Shown here in pieces: positions 9,049 through 16,177 of a DNA stretch of 64,000 bases (position 1 is its first letter; each line of letters starts with the position of its first letter). This stretch comes from Putridiphycobacter sp965230485 (lineage in GTDB: Bacteria > Bacteroidota > Bacteroidia > Flavobacteriales_D > Crocinitomicaceae): NCBI GenBank assembly GCA_965230485.1, contig CBDDLA010000001.1, positions 3,472,001-3,536,000 on the forward strand. Reading direction: 5' to 3'. The position numbers were made by a program, and so were the translations under genes. The notes beneath the pieces were generated by a model, which saw nothing but the letters and a program-made list of their open reading frames with translations, was not told where the DNA came from and made no database searches.

Positions 9049-9064
9049 TTCTTAATTTTTCTAA

Positions 9065-9078
9065 AATGATGCATCATT
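9065..9078. promoter_or_regulatory. Perfect 14-bp palindrome upstream of the thioredoxin gene
   Basis: AATGATGCATCATT is perfectly self-complementary and lies in the 86-base gap before the thioredoxin gene. It could be an operator for a dimeric regulator. No matching second copy was noticed in the window, so this is weak. Confidence 0.25.
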
Positions 9079-9134
9079 CCTTTTTTTAAATAGTCTTTAA
9101 GGTATAAACTAATTTCTAACTTAAAACTATTATT

Positions 9135-9635
9135 ATGAAAACTAGGTTAATTATTATTACAAGTTTAGTATTGGGCTTCTATTTTTCATCCTACATGGAT
9201 AATACAGTTGTAGTGGCTCCTGAAATTACATTAAAAAATACAAAAGATGTTGAAGTCAGCCTTTCATCTTTAAAGGGAAGTATTGTCTTAATCGATTTCT
9301 GGGCATCATGGTGTAAACCATGCAGAATAAAACATCCTGAACTGGTGGCGGTCTACAATCAATTTAAAGATAGCCAATTTAAAAATGCCAAAAGTTTTGA
9401 AATTTTCAGTGTGTCTTTAGATCAAAATAAAGCGTCGTGGATTAAGGCCATTGAGCAAGATAAATTAAATTGGCCGAATCATGTCTCCGATTTAAAAGGG
9501 TGGCAATCTTCAGTTGTAAGGCCTTATGGTATTCGAGGTATTCCACGTAACGTTTTATTGAATGAGCATGGTGTGGTTATCGGTCAAAACTTATTTGGAG
9601 AAAGTTTAAAAGAAGTTTTAAAAGGTCTTCAATAG
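9135..9635 (+). CDS. TlpA-like thioredoxin-family protein
   Basis: This is a 166-residue exported or membrane-tethered thioredoxin of the TlpA/ResA type. It has an N-terminal hydrophobic segment (residues 3-19), the active site WASWCKPC with Cys60 and Cys63, and a cis-Pro loop GIPRNVLL near residue 137. The block SLDQNKASWIKAIEQDKLNW is nearly repeated in the thioredoxin-like domain of the anti-sigma-like protein encoded about 1 kb downstream (SLDKNKNQWIRSIEENNLPW), so the two domains are paralogues. Its likely role is reduction of disulfides in the cell envelope. It precedes an ECF sigma gene by 39 bases. Confidence 0.88.
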   Translation: MKTRLIIITSLVLGFYFSSYMDNTVVVAPEITLKNTKDVEVSLSSLKGSIVLIDFWASWCKPCRIKHPELVAVYNQFKDSQFKNAKSFEIFSVSLDQNKASWIKAIEQDKLNWPNHVSDLKGWQSSVVRPYGIRGIPRNVLLNEHGVVIGQNLFGESLKEVLKGLQ

Positions 9636-9674
9636 TATTGTAAATTGTTAAAATACTGCCTCAGTATTACTTTT

Positions 9675-10238
9675 ATGGGAAAACTCCACCTCAAAGAAAT
9701 TTGCATTGAACCACAAAAAAATGTCATTGAAAAAGCAAAGAGGGGAGACCGAAGTGCCATACATCATTTATATAAAACCTATTCAATAGCCATGCTCAAT
9801 GTAGCATTCAGAATTTTAAATAATAGGGAAGACGCCGAAGATGCTATTCAGGATTGTTTTATTAAAGTATTTTCCAATCTTGATAAGTATGATTACCAAT
9901 CAACATTTGGTGCATGGCTTAAGCGAATTGTAATTAATCATAGTATTGATGAATTAAAAAAGAAACGAACAATTGATTTTAATCAAAGTCATAAACTAGA
10001 ATATGAATATAAGAATGAGATAGAACAAAAAGATTACACCTCAAAGGGAAAACTTGACGCCATTTATAATGCGCTTCATCAATTACCAGATGGTTATAGA
10101 ACAGTCTTGTCATTATATATGTTAGAGGGCTATGACCATAACGAAATTTCTGAAATTTTGAATATTGAAGTATCAACATCTATCTCACAATTGAGCCGAG
10201 CTAAAACTAAATTAAAATCACTCATTACTAAAAAATAA
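9675..10238 (+). CDS. ECF-type RNA polymerase sigma factor
   Basis: This is a sigma-70 family factor with only regions 2 and 4. Region 2 includes YSIAMLNVAFRILNNREDAE followed by AIQDCFIKVF. Region 4 is LPDGYRTVLSLYMLEGYDHN with a helix-turn-helix ending in QLSRAKTKLKSLI. A TTG at 9645 would add 10 residues, but the ATG at 9675 gives the normal length (187 residues) and is preferred. It is followed after 4 bases by a membrane protein with an anti-sigma-like N-terminus, which is its expected antagonist. It probably controls its own operon and envelope genes. Confidence 0.9.
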   Translation: MGKLHLKEICIEPQKNVIEKAKRGDRSAIHHLYKTYSIAMLNVAFRILNNREDAEDAIQDCFIKVFSNLDKYDYQSTFGAWLKRIVINHSIDELKKKRTIDFNQSHKLEYEYKNEIEQKDYTSKGKLDAIYNALHQLPDGYRTVLSLYMLEGYDHNEISEILNIEVSTSISQLSRAKTKLKSLITKK

Positions 10239-10242
10239 GACA

Positions 10243-10875
10243 ATGGATGAATTAGATCGTATATTTAAACGTCAGAAAGCATCTTTCGACAGGCTAGAAC
10301 CAGATATTGAAACGTGGGAAAAAATTAATAAATCCATACAAAAGGATTCTTTGATAAATCAAACAGCTCAAAAAAAGAGGATCTTTTTAAGTCTTGCAGC
10401 TTCAATAGTTATATTATTGGGTGTTTTTTCCTTATTTGCTCAGAGTACTTATCAATCAAACCAATTTGATGATTTAGTGATGACCTCTCCAACTGGCGAA
10501 GAAATACGACTTGATCCTTCCTTAAATAAGTATACTCTTATTCAATTTTGGGCTTCTGGTAATGTGATTTGTGATGAAAAAAACTGTTATTACTACTTGC
10601 CTGCTTATGAAAAATATAAAGATAAAGGATTCGAAATATATGCGATTTCACTAGACAAAAACAAAAATCAATGGATTAGGAGTATTGAAGAGAATAATCT
10701 ACCATGGATTCATGTGTCTGATTTAAAAGGTTGGGAATCTCCTATATGTATTGAATGCAACATCTCAAAAGTGCCAACGAGCTATTTGCTAGATCAAAAA
10801 GGCAATATTATCATGGAAGATTTAAATGCTGAAATTTTAGACGAAACACTAGGGAAATTGTTAGCAGATAATTAA
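10243..10875 (+). CDS. Membrane protein: anti-sigma-like N-terminus fused to a cysteine-remodelled thioredoxin domain
   Basis: This is a 210-residue protein. Residues 1-45 are hydrophilic and end in a pattern common in Bacteroidota anti-sigma proteins (RLEPDIETWEKINKSI). A single TM segment spans about 47-66. Residues 75-208 are a TlpA-like thioredoxin domain closely related to the protein encoded at 9135-9635. The active site is changed: WASWCKPC has become WASGNVIC, leaving Cys110, followed by Cys115; a second pair, Cys169-I-E-Cys172, lies just before the cis-Pro loop (KVPTSYLL). The normal CxxC is thus lost and a four-cysteine set is present. Placed 4 bases after the sigma gene, it is a candidate sensor that holds the sigma factor until its periplasmic domain changes state. 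Confidence 0.7.
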   Translation: MDELDRIFKRQKASFDRLEPDIETWEKINKSIQKDSLINQTAQKKRIFLSLAASIVILLGVFSLFAQSTYQSNQFDDLVMTSPTGEEIRLDPSLNKYTLIQFWASGNVICDEKNCYYYLPAYEKYKDKGFEIYAISLDKNKNQWIRSIEENNLPWIHVSDLKGWESPICIECNISKVPTSYLLDQKGNIIMEDLNAEILDETLGKLLADN

Positions 10876-10914
10876 AACTACTACCTTTGGTTTTGAACCT
10901 TATACCAATCATAA

Positions 10915-11028
10915 ATGATAAGGCCAGTAAAGTTAAATGATGCCAATGATATAGTAGAAATATACAATCACTACGTTCTTCACTCGGTTGTAACATTTGA
11001 GGAAGCTGCTTTAGGAGAAAAAAAATGA
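10915..11028 (+). pseudogene. N-terminal part of a GNAT acetyltransferase cut by a frameshift
   Basis: A 37-codon frame starting MIRPVKLNDANDIVEIYNHY matches the N-terminus of phosphinothricin/methionine-sulfoximine acetyltransferases (Pat/MnaT type). It ends at TGA directly after an A8 run (11018-11025). The rest of the enzyme continues in another frame from the overlapping ATG. One extra A would join the two into a normal protein of about 166 residues. Confidence 0.7.
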
Positions 11029-11411
11029 GAGAAAGGCTCAAGCTAATAAGCTCCCAGTATCCATGGTTGGTATATGAAGAGAATAATCGTATTATTGGTT
11101 ATGCTTATGCTACGAAATGGAAGTCGAGATCGGCGTATCTTTATTCAGTGGAGAGCACAGTATATGTAAAGAAAGGAGAAGAGAGGAAGGGAATTGGGAC
11201 GAAACTTTACACTAAGCTTTTAGAATTACTATTAAATGAGCGGATCCATGTTGTTATTGGAGGCATTACATTGCCAAATTCTTCTAGCGTTGGGTTACAC
11301 GAAAAGTTAGGGTTCAAAAAAATTGCACATTTTAAGGAAGTGGGATACAAATTTGGAAAATGGAGAGATGTGGGCTATTGGGAGCTTATTTTAGATAGCA
11401 AAAAAAAGTAA
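11025..11411 (+). CDS. GNAT acetyltransferase, C-terminal part (Pat/MnaT-like)
   Basis: This frame carries most of a GNAT N-acetyltransferase of the phosphinothricin/methionine-sulfoximine type: MRERL, YPWLVYEENNRIIGYAYA, the VESTVYV strand and the acetyl-CoA loop near EERKGIGTKLY, then GGITLPNSSSVGLHEKLGF. The first strand and helix are in the short frame immediately upstream. The ATG overlaps the upstream stop as ATGA, so re-initiation could give two chains, or slippage on A8 could give one. Such enzymes acetylate small amines and detoxify glutamate analogues. As it stands the gene is probably inactive or split. Confidence 0.75.
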   Translation: MRERLKLISSQYPWLVYEENNRIIGYAYATKWKSRSAYLYSVESTVYVKKGEERKGIGTKLYTKLLELLLNERIHVVIGGITLPNSSSVGLHEKLGFKKIAHFKEVGYKFGKWRDVGYWELILDSKKK

Positions 11412-12518
11412 TTAGTCATTTATTTTCTTTAAGAGTTTGCTTGCCTGCTCTTTATAAAATCCATCTAATAGAATAATGTCCGCCAGCAGTATTTTTACCT
11501 CAGATTCCCGATTTAGCTTAATAAGCGTTTTGGTTTTATACCATTGTGCCTCTTCGGTAAATGGACCTTTTTCTAATTGTAATATTTTGTCAAAAGATTC
11601 AATGGCTTTATTAAAATCTCCTAGATTAAAATAACATAAGCCACCATAAAAAAGAGCGTTTAAATCGTTTTTGTATTGTGACGAAATAATGTTTAATCGT
11701 TTCAATGCATTTTTAAACCTGTCTTTAGAAAAATAATACAATGTTTCCTCAAGGTAATCTAAATAACCAACATCAATGGTTTGCTCTATTAATTCTTGAT
11801 TGTTTTTTGCGCTGTCTGATTCATATGAGGCGTCTAGACCAGAAAGATTAAATCGATAAACTGTTTTATTGATTATTTTTGGACGACTCTCAAATCGGCT
11901 ATAATCCACAATGGCCATATCGTAAAAATAACGGTATGGGTAAACCACTTTTTTATTGGTTTTTTTAGCCACAATAATTTGCGGTAGCGCTTCTTCGAAA
12001 ATTAAATCATTTGGATCAACTAAAGTAATCAGATCACTTTCTACAGTATCGGCAGAATGATAGGTTTGATTGACTAAAAAATCGTCTTTCACTTTTTTGG
12101 GCTGGATTTGAGATTTTTTATCAATCATATTCATACTCTTTATGGCCTCGGGTATCACTTCTATCTCAGTTTCACTAATAACTGATGACTTTTCAGGTAA
12201 AACTTCTATTTCGGTTTTCACTATTTTTGAGTCCAGATCTTTAGTTGTATTCTTCGTGAAATATAGTCCTGTCATCACTAATAATGCAATTGAAAGTACA
12301 GTAATAAGCCAATATTTGCCTTTAGAATTAAGTCGTCTATGTATATTTTGATTAAAATCTTTTAGGCTACCCGGATTTTCTGAATAGCCATCCATTGCAT
12401 CTTTCAAAAATGAATCTGATAAGGCTTCTTTTTCTAACTGATGCATTTCAATGCCAGTCATTTCTCCTTTAAAATAGCGGTCTAACTTTTTATTAATATG
12501 TTTAGTTTTTAAAGACAT
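11412..12518 (-). CDS. Membrane-anchored TPR protein, likely anti-sigma partner
   Basis: This is a 368-residue protein. The N-terminal 65 residues (KKLDRYFKGEMTGIEMHQLE) resemble the cytoplasmic part of Bacteroidota anti-sigma factors. A single TM segment spans about 68-88. A charged periplasmic stretch follows, and the C-terminus (from about residue 250) has TPR-like helices, for example LNALFYGGLCYFNLGDFNKA. It overlaps the upstream ECF sigma gene by 17 bases, the classic sigma/anti-sigma arrangement. The TPR region probably senses or binds a partner in the periplasm. It converges directly on the acetyltransferase, with no spacer. Confidence 0.75.
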   Translation of the reverse strand: MSLKTKHINKKLDRYFKGEMTGIEMHQLEKEALSDSFLKDAMDGYSENPGSLKDFNQNIHRRLNSKGKYWLITVLSIALLVMTGLYFTKNTTKDLDSKIVKTEIEVLPEKSSVISETEIEVIPEAIKSMNMIDKKSQIQPKKVKDDFLVNQTYHSADTVESDLITLVDPNDLIFEEALPQIIVAKKTNKKVVYPYRYFYDMAIVDYSRFESRPKIINKTVYRFNLSGLDASYESDSAKNNQELIEQTIDVGYLDYLEETLYYFSKDRFKNALKRLNIISSQYKNDLNALFYGGLCYFNLGDFNKAIESFDKILQLEKGPFTEEAQWYKTKTLIKLNRESEVKILLADIILLDGFYKEQASKLLKKIND

Positions 12519-13089
12519 CTTTTTCTTCTAAAATCAATTTTAAATTTCGCTTACCATTTTGTATGTAGCTTTTCACTTTTTTCAATTCAAAGCCTGTTCT
12601 GGAAGCAACTTCTTCGTAACAAAATCGCTGTAGGTAGAATAATTCAATACACGTTTTTTGCTCATCTTTTAAGAGTTGAATGGCTTTTTCTAAAGCATTT
12701 AATTTTTCATCCTTAATAAATATAGCCTCTAAATCCTCTTGTTCAGTATTAGCTTTGGCGATTAAGGTTTGATCAATTTCATCCATAGGCTTTTGTTTGC
12801 GAAGAAACATCAAACAATCATTTTTCGAAACTGTATATAACCAATTCTTCAGGTTTTTAATATCAGACTTGGTCATTTTTGTCGGTAGTTTTTCAAAAGT
12901 TTGCATCAGCAAATCTTCCGCGTCTGCCTTATTCTTTAAATATTTTAAGTTTACCCCAAATACCAACTTTCCATAGCGATTAAAAATCTCTCCAATAATT
13001 TGTTTAGAGGGCGTATTTGCAAAAGCAGCTACCAATTCTGGGTCAGTTAATTGACTTAATCGTCTTCTATTAAAAAGGTTTAATAGCAT
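12502..13089 (-). CDS. ECF-type RNA polymerase sigma factor
   Basis: This is a 195-residue ECF sigma factor, the second in this stretch. Region 2 includes IFNRYGKLVFGVNLKYLKNK and ADAEDLLMQTFEKL; the recognition segment is LKNWLYTVSKNDCLMFLRK; region 4 is KTCIELFYLQRFCYEEVASR with a following helix-turn-helix. Its start codon is ATG at 13089. The downstream gene overlaps it by 17 bases and encodes the presumed membrane antagonist. This pair is of a different subfamily from the sigma encoded at 9675-10238. Confidence 0.9.
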   Translation of the reverse strand: MLLNLFNRRRLSQLTDPELVAAFANTPSKQIIGEIFNRYGKLVFGVNLKYLKNKADAEDLLMQTFEKLPTKMTKSDIKNLKNWLYTVSKNDCLMFLRKQKPMDEIDQTLIAKANTEQEDLEAIFIKDEKLNALEKAIQLLKDEQKTCIELFYLQRFCYEEVASRTGFELKKVKSYIQNGKRNLKLILEEKDVFKN

Positions 13090-13151
13090 GCTTTTAGTTA
13101 GTTCTTATCATTTAGATGCATTAATGATTCAATTTCCATAACCATTTAACA

Positions 13152-13919
13152 TTAACCTTTTGTTTTTGCTCTATCCCAATAAGCATCCATCTCTTTTAAA
13201 TTCATTTTTTCCAATTGTTTATTATCTTTTTTTACTGCTTTTTCTAACCATTGAAATCGATCAATGAACTTTTTATTTGTTCTTGATAGAGCCGACTCTG
13301 GATCAATGTCGAGCCAACGCGCATAGTTGATCATTGAAAATAGAACATCTCCAAATTCAGCTTCCATCTTATCTTTATCTCCTTTTATTTCTTCTGCCTT
13401 TAGCTCAGCAATTTCTTCCTCTACCTTTGCCCATACTTGGTTTTTATTTTCCCATTCGAATCCAACTCCCTTTACTTTGTCTTGAATTCGTGTGGCTTTT
13501 ACTAAGGCAGGTAAAGATTTTGGGACACCCTCCAATATGGATGTTTTCCCTTCCTTTAATTTAAGTTTTTCCCAGTTGGCTTTTACTTCCTCTTCATCTT
13601 TTACAGTTACATCTCCATAAATATGAGGATGACGGTGAATCAATTTATCACAAACGGTATTTAGGACATCTGCCACATCAAATTGCCCTTGTTCTGAGGC
13701 TATTTTGGCATAAAAAACCAAATGAAGCATAATATCACCAAGCTCACCTCTAATTTCATCCATATCATTATCTAGGATGGCATCCGTTAGTTCATAACAC
13801 TCCTCAATGGTTAAATGTCTAAGCGTTTGCATAGTTTGTTTTTTATCCCATGGGCACTGCTCGCGCAATTCGTCCATAATAATTAATAAACGCTCAAAGG
13901 CTTTCAATTTGGCTTGCAT
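13152..13919 (-). CDS. mazG: Nucleoside triphosphate pyrophosphohydrolase MazG
   Basis: This is a house-cleaning enzyme that hydrolyses NTPs and dNTPs to monophosphates and pyrophosphate. At 255 residues it is of the two-domain type. The first domain has CPWDKKQTMQTLRHLTIEEC and the metal-binding EECYEL and GELGDIMLHLVFYA patterns; the second has VEEEIAELKAEE and EFGDVLFSMINYARWL. A minus-strand TAAATTTG (13946-13939) lies 20 bases upstream and is a possible -7 box. Confidence 0.95.
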   Translation of the reverse strand: MQAKLKAFERLLIIMDELREQCPWDKKQTMQTLRHLTIEECYELTDAILDNDMDEIRGELGDIMLHLVFYAKIASEQGQFDVADVLNTVCDKLIHRHPHIYGDVTVKDEEEVKANWEKLKLKEGKTSILEGVPKSLPALVKATRIQDKVKGVGFEWENKNQVWAKVEEEIAELKAEEIKGDKDKMEAEFGDVLFSMINYARWLDIDPESALSRTNKKFIDRFQWLEKAVKKDNKQLEKMNLKEMDAYWDRAKTKG

Positions 13920-13988
13920 ATTTCTTTTTTCTTTTCCTCAAATTTACATTAAATTAGCAGACTAATAAGTGTCAGTATTCTAAACTTA

Positions 13989-15083
13989 ATGTTCAACCTT
14001 TCTATTTCTTCTTTTCGTTTATTAATGCTTATGATAATATTCTGTCATGCAAGAAAAGGAATCTCTCAAGATGAAAATATCAATGGCATCTATTTCCAAT
14101 CTAAAGGAGGTTTTTTAATGGCACACAGATCAGCTATGACCCATTTGGTTCAAAAGAACACAATCGGGTTTGAACTAGGATTTATAAAACACCTTCAAAA
14201 AGATCAAGATGACAGGTATAATTTTCCTGCAATTGGCATTAATTTAGAATATAGAAATTTTGGATATGACATGGTTTTAGGACAAGCCATTTCTACCTCT
14301 TATTTTTTTAATGCTCCACTTTTTCAAAAACCAAATTTTTTTATTGACTTTCAATACGGAATGGGCTTAGGCTATATCACTAAAAAGTATAATCTGGATG
14401 ATAATCCAACTAATAACGCTATTGGGTCACATTTTAATGCAAAAGTTACTTTAAAAGTTTTGTTTACCAGGTATTTTGAAAGTTTTGGTTTTGGGGGAGG
14501 TCTAGAAATGTCACATTTTTCTAACGGAGCCATTACTTATCCTAATTTAGGACTCAATGTTCCTAGTTTGGTTTTTCAATTCACTGTATTAGATTCAAAG
14601 AGAAAATGTAGCAATTTTCTTTACAGTTTATCTGAAGGAGTAAGTAAAAAAAACAATTGGTTAATTTCATCTATAATATCGCTTAAGCAAGTTCGTGCTA
14701 ATCCAAATCTGCCTAAGCGTTATCCCGTTTTTGGACTGAGAGGAACCTATAACAGATTATCTAACGGCAAATGGTCATGGGAGGCGAGTTTAGATTTGCT
14801 CCATAATGAATCAAACTTATTTGTGTATCCTGATTCTACTTTTACCCGTTCAGACGTATTTCAAATCGGCACATATGCAGGTGCAGTGTATCGATTCTAT
14901 CAAAGTGAAATTGTAATGGGACTTGGTTACTACTTAAGAGATAATATTTCCCCCCTCGGTCGCTTATATAATAGAATTGGGTATAGGTTTTATGCCACCA
15001 AGCATTGGTTTGGATTATTTAACATCAGAGCTAATTTGGGAAAAGCCGATTTTTTTGAGTTTGGATTAGGTTACAGATTTTAA
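13989..15083 (+). CDS. Acyloxyacyl hydrolase/PagL-like outer-membrane protein
   Basis: This is a 364-residue exported beta-barrel-like protein with an N-terminal signal. The central part has features of the PagL-type lipid A 3-O-deacylase family of Bacteroidota: GFELGF, FFIDFQYGMGLGYITKKYN, AIGSHFNAKVTLK and MSHFSNGAITYPNLGLNVPS. The H-F-S-N motif (about residues 178-181) matches the catalytic His and Ser of PagL. A Glu at the expected third position is not obvious. The expected reaction is removal of an acyl chain from lipid A in the outer membrane. The C-terminal 150 residues add more strands. The next gene follows after 8 bases. Confidence 0.75.
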   Translation: MFNLSISSFRLLMLMIIFCHARKGISQDENINGIYFQSKGGFLMAHRSAMTHLVQKNTIGFELGFIKHLQKDQDDRYNFPAIGINLEYRNFGYDMVLGQAISTSYFFNAPLFQKPNFFIDFQYGMGLGYITKKYNLDDNPTNNAIGSHFNAKVTLKVLFTRYFESFGFGGGLEMSHFSNGAITYPNLGLNVPSLVFQFTVLDSKRKCSNFLYSLSEGVSKKNNWLISSIISLKQVRANPNLPKRYPVFGLRGTYNRLSNGKWSWEASLDLLHNESNLFVYPDSTFTRSDVFQIGTYAGAVYRFYQSEIVMGLGYYLRDNISPLGRLYNRIGYRFYATKHWFGLFNIRANLGKADFFEFGLGYRF

Positions 15084-15091
15084 AGCAGATA

Positions 15092-15826
15092 TTGAGGACA
15101 ATCAATAACATATTAATTTTAATCATTCTTTTTACAAGCTGTAAAAAAGCCAATGAACGGCGCTGCTGGAAAACGTTTGGAGAAGTTACTGTGGTGAACA
15201 TTCCTTTAGATTCGGTTCAAAAAATGAGGCTGAATAGTGGTTTAACTTATGTGATGCACCAAAGTGAAGAAAAAAAAATTGAGGTGATCGGGGGGGCAAA
15301 TATGGTTGATTTAGTAGATGTAACTACAGAAAATTATCAAGTAGAAATCACCAACCAATCCTATTGTAATTTTCTAAGGGATTTTAATAAAAAAGTGTAT
15401 GTCCATGTTTATTACCCAAGGTTCGAAGATGTTTATGCTGAGGTGTCTGATTCTCTCATTTTTGCAGATACTATAACAGGTAATTTGATGAAGCTAGAAA
15501 TGAGAGAAGCTGGAGGAGTAGCTGTCATAACCGCCAATTTAAACGATTTGCGTGTAATCGTTTCAGCAGGTCCAGGTCATTTTGTTGTTAATGGTTTTGC
15601 TAAATTTGCCACTTTAAAAACACAGGGACAAGGGTTTGGAGATGGGATTAATCTGAAAAGTCAATTTTTATTTGGTTATCAAAATTCTAGAGCACCTCTA
15701 AAGTTAAATTTAGAAGGCACTGAAGCGGACATCATTATAGATGGAGCAGGAGATATAGAATACAAAGGAGAACCGAAATCGCTTAATTTAAGTGAGAATG
15801 GAGCAGGTAATTTTATTAAATATTAA
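15092..15826 (+). CDS. Lipoprotein with GIN-like head domain (DUF2807)
   Basis: This is a 244-residue lipoprotein. The best start is TTG at 15092, which gives an 18-residue lipoprotein signal ending in FTSC. The body has repeating strands typical of the DUF2807/GIN right-handed beta-helix (for example LNSGLTYVMHQSEEKKIEVI, DLRVIVSAGPGHFVVNG, EADIIIDGAGDIEYKG). These domains are found in many Bacteroidota surface lipoproteins of unknown role. It follows the PagL-like gene by 8 bases and is probably co-transcribed. Confidence 0.78.
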   Translation: MRTINNILILIILFTSCKKANERRCWKTFGEVTVVNIPLDSVQKMRLNSGLTYVMHQSEEKKIEVIGGANMVDLVDVTTENYQVEITNQSYCNFLRDFNKKVYVHVYYPRFEDVYAEVSDSLIFADTITGNLMKLEMREAGGVAVITANLNDLRVIVSAGPGHFVVNGFAKFATLKTQGQGFGDGINLKSQFLFGYQNSRAPLKLNLEGTEADIIIDGAGDIEYKGEPKSLNLSENGAGNFIKY

Positions 15827-15871
15827 CATAGAATTATACTTGTTTTTAGTAAATTTGTAAAAAAATAAGTC

Positions 15872-16069
15872 ATGAAGTTAGTACTCTTAACAGTTGGATT
15901 GTTAGCCCTTGCGTTTGCAGGTATAGCTATAAAAATTTGGGCAAAAAAAGGAGGAGAATTTGCTGGTACTTGTGCGAGTAATAATGCTAACTTTAACACT
16001 GAAGGAGAAACATGTAGTTTCTGTGGTGCTCGTCCTGACGAACAGTGTCAAAAAGAAGGACTTGCTTAA
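15872..16069 (+). CDS. Small membrane protein with four cysteines
   Basis: This is a 65-residue protein with one N-terminal TM helix (residues 2-23) and a short tail carrying four cysteines: GTCASNN, then TCSFCG and DEQCQ. Proteins of this form are widespread in Bacteroidota as unnamed membrane or secreted proteins. The cysteines could bind a metal ion. A TAAATTTG box at 15850-15857, about 15 bases before the ATG, supports an independent promoter. Function unknown. Confidence 0.75.
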   Translation: MKLVLLTVGLLALAFAGIAIKIWAKKGGEFAGTCASNNANFNTEGETCSFCGARPDEQCQKEGLA

Positions 16070-16177
16070 GTTTAACAGCTTGCCTGTAACATTTTCTAAA
16101 TAATTCGGTCTTACTATAAATCTTTTGTAGATTTAGCATTGTATTGATACAAAATAATAGAAATATGAAATTATTTT

